A stretch of 45,410 nucleotides of DNA from an uncultured Lachnospiraceae bacterium (lineage in GTDB: Bacteria > Bacillota_A > Clostridia > Lachnospirales > Lachnospiraceae). Below, piece by piece: positions 43,086 to 45,410 of this stretch. The DNA is taken from assembly GCA_947564305.1 (NCBI GenBank), contig CANOBT010000027.1:1-45410 (forward strand), given 5' to 3'. Numbering within the stretch: position 1 is the stretch's first letter; every line of letters starts with the position of its first letter. The position numbers were made by a program, and so were the translations under genes. Under the pieces are notes generated by a model. The model was not told the DNA's origin and searched no databases. It was given only the letters and a program-made list of their open reading frames with translations.

Positions 43086-44471
43086 ATGACGTGTAAATTT
43101 TGTGGGCGGGAAGTGCCAGAGGGTGAAAAGGTATGTCCGGCTTGCGGAACAACCGTAGATGCTGACAGCGCAGAAGCGAAGGAGACAGAGCAGACGCAGC
43201 AGGGACTTGATTCATACGGTACGCAGGGACAGGAGCAACAGGAGCAGCCCAAGTATGGGATGATGAGTCAGGGGGTCCAGAGTCAGGAGCAGCAGGGGCA
43301 ATATCAGAATGGTTCCTTCGGTCAGGAACAGCAGGGCCAATATCAATATGGCTCATTTAATCAGGACCAGAATCAGTATGGAGCATACAATCAGGACCAG
43401 AATCAGTATGGTTCATTTAATCAGGACCAAAACCAGTATAGCTCATACAATCAGAATCAGTATCAGTATGGCGCGCCGGATCAGGCCAGCTATTCCTATG
43501 GTAAGACAGAAGGTGGGAACTATGGTCAGCCTATGAAGCCGATCAGTGGGACTCCCTATATCATTTTTGCGATTATTACTACTTTATTCTGCTGTCTTCC
43601 ATTAGGAATTGCGGCGATTGTGTTTGCATGCAGGATCAATCCACTACAGAAAGCAGGAGATTATGAAGGCGCACAGGATGAGGCTAAAAAAGCCAAAATT
43701 GCCACCATTGTCGGAATGGTGGTGGGTGCGATCATTTCCACCATTTATATCGGATTGGCTATCGTTGGATTCAGAGAGTATGCCGCTTCAGATACAGCAT
43801 CCTCAGTGGAGAGTATAAAAGACAGCGATGCGTTTAAACCACCATTTGAATCCTCGAATACTGATGATGATGACGATTTGGATATAGATGATATTGATGA
43901 ATTAGATGAAGAAGATGACGAAGAAGATGGTGAAAGCAAGCCGGCTCCTCAGATGGCAGAGGCCAGCAGTGAGCTCGGTGCAACTTGGGATACATTTACG
44001 GTTCAGATTAATGATAAGGTGTTGACGCTGCCCTGTACAATGGAAGAATTGGAGGCAGCAGGTCTGACATTGGATACAGAGGATACGCCTGAAAATTATG
44101 TGGTCAATGCCAGAGAATATGTGTACACTTATTTTGAAGATGCAAATGACAATGAAATTCTGGTTGATATTGTCAATTTGTCAGAGGAGCCGAAGTCGTT
44201 GAGAGAGTGCATTATCGGAGGAGTTACGGTATATGATTCTGACCTTGAAAACGGCGGTTTGTCCGTGATTTTCCCAGGTGGGGTTCAGATTGGTACACCC
44301 AAGGATGAAGTGCTGGCAAAATACGGCAATACAGAGGAAGGATATGACGATGAGGACTTCGGTGTGTATACATGGTATGCGGACAATGCATATTATTCCT
44401 ACTGTGAGATAGACGTTGACGACGAGTCGGGGCTTGTAACCAGCATGTTTATGGAAAATTATGGAGAGTAA
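43086..44471 (+). CDS. Zinc-ribbon protein with CD225/dispanin-like segment and Q/N/Y repeats
   Basis: A 461-aa protein. It begins with a zinc ribbon (CKFCGREVPEGEKVCPACG, residues 3-21). Residues about 35-150 are low complexity, with repeats of the type YGSFNQDQNQ. Two membrane segments at about 158-182 and 205-228 (YIIFAIITTLFCCLPLGIAA and IATIVGMVVGAIISTIYIGL) with RINPLQKAGDYEGAQDEAKK between them match the CD225/dispanin fold. A run of about 25 Asp/Glu residues follows, then a C-terminal domain of about 170 residues with PGGVQIGTPKDEVLAKYG, a repeated-fold motif of unknown function. GAGGAGG precedes the ATG. Function unknown; a membrane-shaping or envelope-stress role is a guess. Confidence 0.85.
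   Translation: MTCKFCGREVPEGEKVCPACGTTVDADSAEAKETEQTQQGLDSYGTQGQEQQEQPKYGMMSQGVQSQEQQGQYQNGSFGQEQQGQYQYGSFNQDQNQYGAYNQDQNQYGSFNQDQNQYSSYNQNQYQYGAPDQASYSYGKTEGGNYGQPMKPISGTPYIIFAIITTLFCCLPLGIAAIVFACRINPLQKAGDYEGAQDEAKKAKIATIVGMVVGAIISTIYIGLAIVGFREYAASDTASSVESIKDSDAFKPPFESSNTDDDDDLDIDDIDELDEEDDEEDGESKPAPQMAEASSELGATWDTFTVQINDKVLTLPCTMEELEAAGLTLDTEDTPENYVVNAREYVYTYFEDANDNEILVDIVNLSEEPKSLRECIIGGVTVYDSDLENGGLSVIFPGGVQIGTPKDEVLAKYGNTEEGYDDEDFGVYTWYADNAYYSYCEIDVDDESGLVTSMFMENYGE
43300..43490 (+). repeat. Coding tandem repeat (Gln/Asn/Tyr-rich)
   Basis: About six units of 27-33 bp encode variants of NQDQNQYG(S/A)(F/Y). The DNA core AATCAGGACCAGAATCAGTA recurs almost unchanged at 43368 and 43389. Confidence 0.75.
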
Positions 44472-44492
44472 AAGAAAAACATCTTGATGGTA

Positions 44493-44521
44493 TTGAAAAT
44501 GGCTCTTTCCAGTGGTATACT
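44493..44521 (+). promoter_or_regulatory. Promoter of the 34-aa gene
   Basis: TTGAAA (44493-44498), 17-nt spacer, TATACT (44516-44521). The leader to the ATG at 44597 is about 70 nt. Confidence 0.7.
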
Positions 44522-44596
44522 GATACCGTGCCGTAGACCACATTATTTTGGCACAGATATTTTTTAATTTAACTGAGAAGAGGGAGGGAGAATATC

Positions 44597-44701
44597 ATGA
44601 TTGACATTCTATTTTACACATTAGCGGCAATTGCGATTATCAGTGCAGTTGTTAAGATCATGAAGAAGAAAAAAGATGAAAATCAGGACGACAAGAAATA
44701 A
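44597..44701 (+). CDS. Small membrane protein, 34 aa
   Basis: A short frame encodes one helix (ILFYTLAAIAIISAVVKI) and a charged tail, KKKKDENQDDKK. GGGAGGGAG lies 8 nt before the ATG. It has its own promoter upstream and a strong terminator 6 nt after the stop, so it looks like a monocistronic small-protein gene. Function unknown. Confidence 0.75.
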   Translation: MIDILFYTLAAIAIISAVVKIMKKKKDENQDDKK

Positions 44702-44707
44702 ATAGCG

Positions 44708-44755
44708 AATGCTGGATAAATGAGAGATTTGTTCTCTGTTTATCCAGCATTTTCC
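44708..44755 (+). terminator. Intrinsic terminator after the 34-aa gene
   Basis: AATGCTGGATAAA (44708-44720) pairs perfectly with TTTATCCAGCATT (44739-44751), with an inner AGAG/CTCT pair, then TTCC. A second, smaller stem (AAAACCC 44773-44779, GGGTTTT 44791-44797) follows and may add insulation before the rrn promoter. Confidence 0.85.
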
Positions 44756-44839
44756 AACTAAAAAACTTCCTCAAAACCCGCGTAAATACAGGGTTTTACA
44801 AATAATTTCAAAAAAACTAAAAAAAATTCGAAAAAGGTG

Positions 44840-44868
44840 TTGACAAAATTTGACAGCCATGATAGTAT
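44840..44868 (+). promoter_or_regulatory. rrn promoter
   Basis: Perfect TTGACA (44840-44845), 17-nt spacer, TAGTAT (44863-44868). An A/T-tract region (44798-44834) upstream fits an UP element. The start of transcription would be near 44875. Confidence 0.85.
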
Positions 44869-44874
44869 ATACAA

Positions 44875-45062
44875 GCTGTCGCGTGAGACAGCAAACAGCA
44901 AAGAACCTTGATAACTAAACAATAGACAACAATCCTTGAAAATTTCTATAAGAGAGAATTTTTAAGAACGAGCATCGAAAGATGCACCCGTTGTTTGGAA
45001 ACAAACGACAAACAGTAAAGGGAAGGATTAGCTAGCAGTTAATCTTGACCGGAGCAAACCTT
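44875..45062 (+). ncRNA. Pre-16S rRNA leader
   Basis: The 5' transcript part before 16S. It starts with the hairpin GCTGTC-GCGTGA-GACAGC (44875-44892), then AAAGAACCTTGATAACTAAA, similar to leaders of other clostridial rrn operons. Two hairpins closed by GAAA tetraloops follow: GCATC-GAAA-GATGC (44972-44985) and GTTGTTTG-GAAA-CAAACGAC (44990-45009). This leader is removed when 16S matures. Confidence 0.7.

Positions 45063-45410
<348 letters not shown>

Overview
The window is a low-to-mid GC Firmicutes chromosome segment. The partial 16S rRNA gene at its right end has the V1-V2 signature of Lachnospiraceae (Clostridium cluster XIVa), close to the Dorea / Mediterraneibacter / Clostridium scindens group as I remember those sequences. 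Strong GGAGG ribosome binding sites, CotH/DUF4956/VTC genes, many OmpR-type two-component systems with ABC exporters, and an orphan chemoreceptor fit a gut anaerobe of that family. No CRISPR array, transposase, integrase or tRNA gene was seen.

Layout. 1-3.3 kb: the C-terminal part of glycogen branching enzyme glgB, then a two-gene cassette of an OLD/RecF-like ATPase and a small CxxC protein that looks like a Septu (PtuAB)-type defence pair whose HNH nuclease core has been deleted. 3.4-9.4 kb (minus strand): a 63-aa protein, a CotH-DUF4956-VTC cluster, and a histidine kinase/response regulator pair. 9.4-11.9 kb: a chemoreceptor. 12.0-17.4 kb: an FtsX-type ABC exporter with its own two-component system, then a 60-aa paralogue of the 63-aa protein behind a nearly identical promoter. 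17.5-26.0 kb: a DUF4253 protein with a third two-component system, then a 33-bp tandem repeat array and promoter driving an AAA_14/DUF4143 ATPase, an ABC ATPase, a membrane-anchored protein and two ABC-2 permeases. 26.1-29.5 kb (minus): a second FtsX-type ABC exporter preceded by an 11-bp tandem direct repeat. 29.6-37.3 kb: pyrE, small membrane proteins, VanZ, an M29 aminopeptidase and purE-purM-purN-purD. 37.4-43.0 kb: trxA followed by a cell-surface acylation cluster (SGNH hydrolase, DUF4358, MBOAT, DHHW, DUF2752). 43.1-44.7 kb: a zinc-ribbon/CD225 protein with Q/N/Y repeats and a 34-aa membrane peptide. 44.8 kb to the end: rrn promoter, pre-rRNA leader and the start of 16S rRNA.

How the parts fit. 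Most of the window is signal sensing and envelope response: three OmpR/PhoB-class regulators with kinases sit next to exporters or envelope enzymes, and tandem repeats that look like regulator sites lie in front of two exporter operons. The nucleotide synthesis genes and the rrn operon are housekeeping. The least explained signals are the gutted defence cassette, the paired 60-aa genes with a shared promoter, the 33-bp repeat array, and a modular hairpin repeat placed directly upstream of the Shine-Dalgarno sites of three unrelated genes. All family assignments come from reading the protein sequences; no database search was run.
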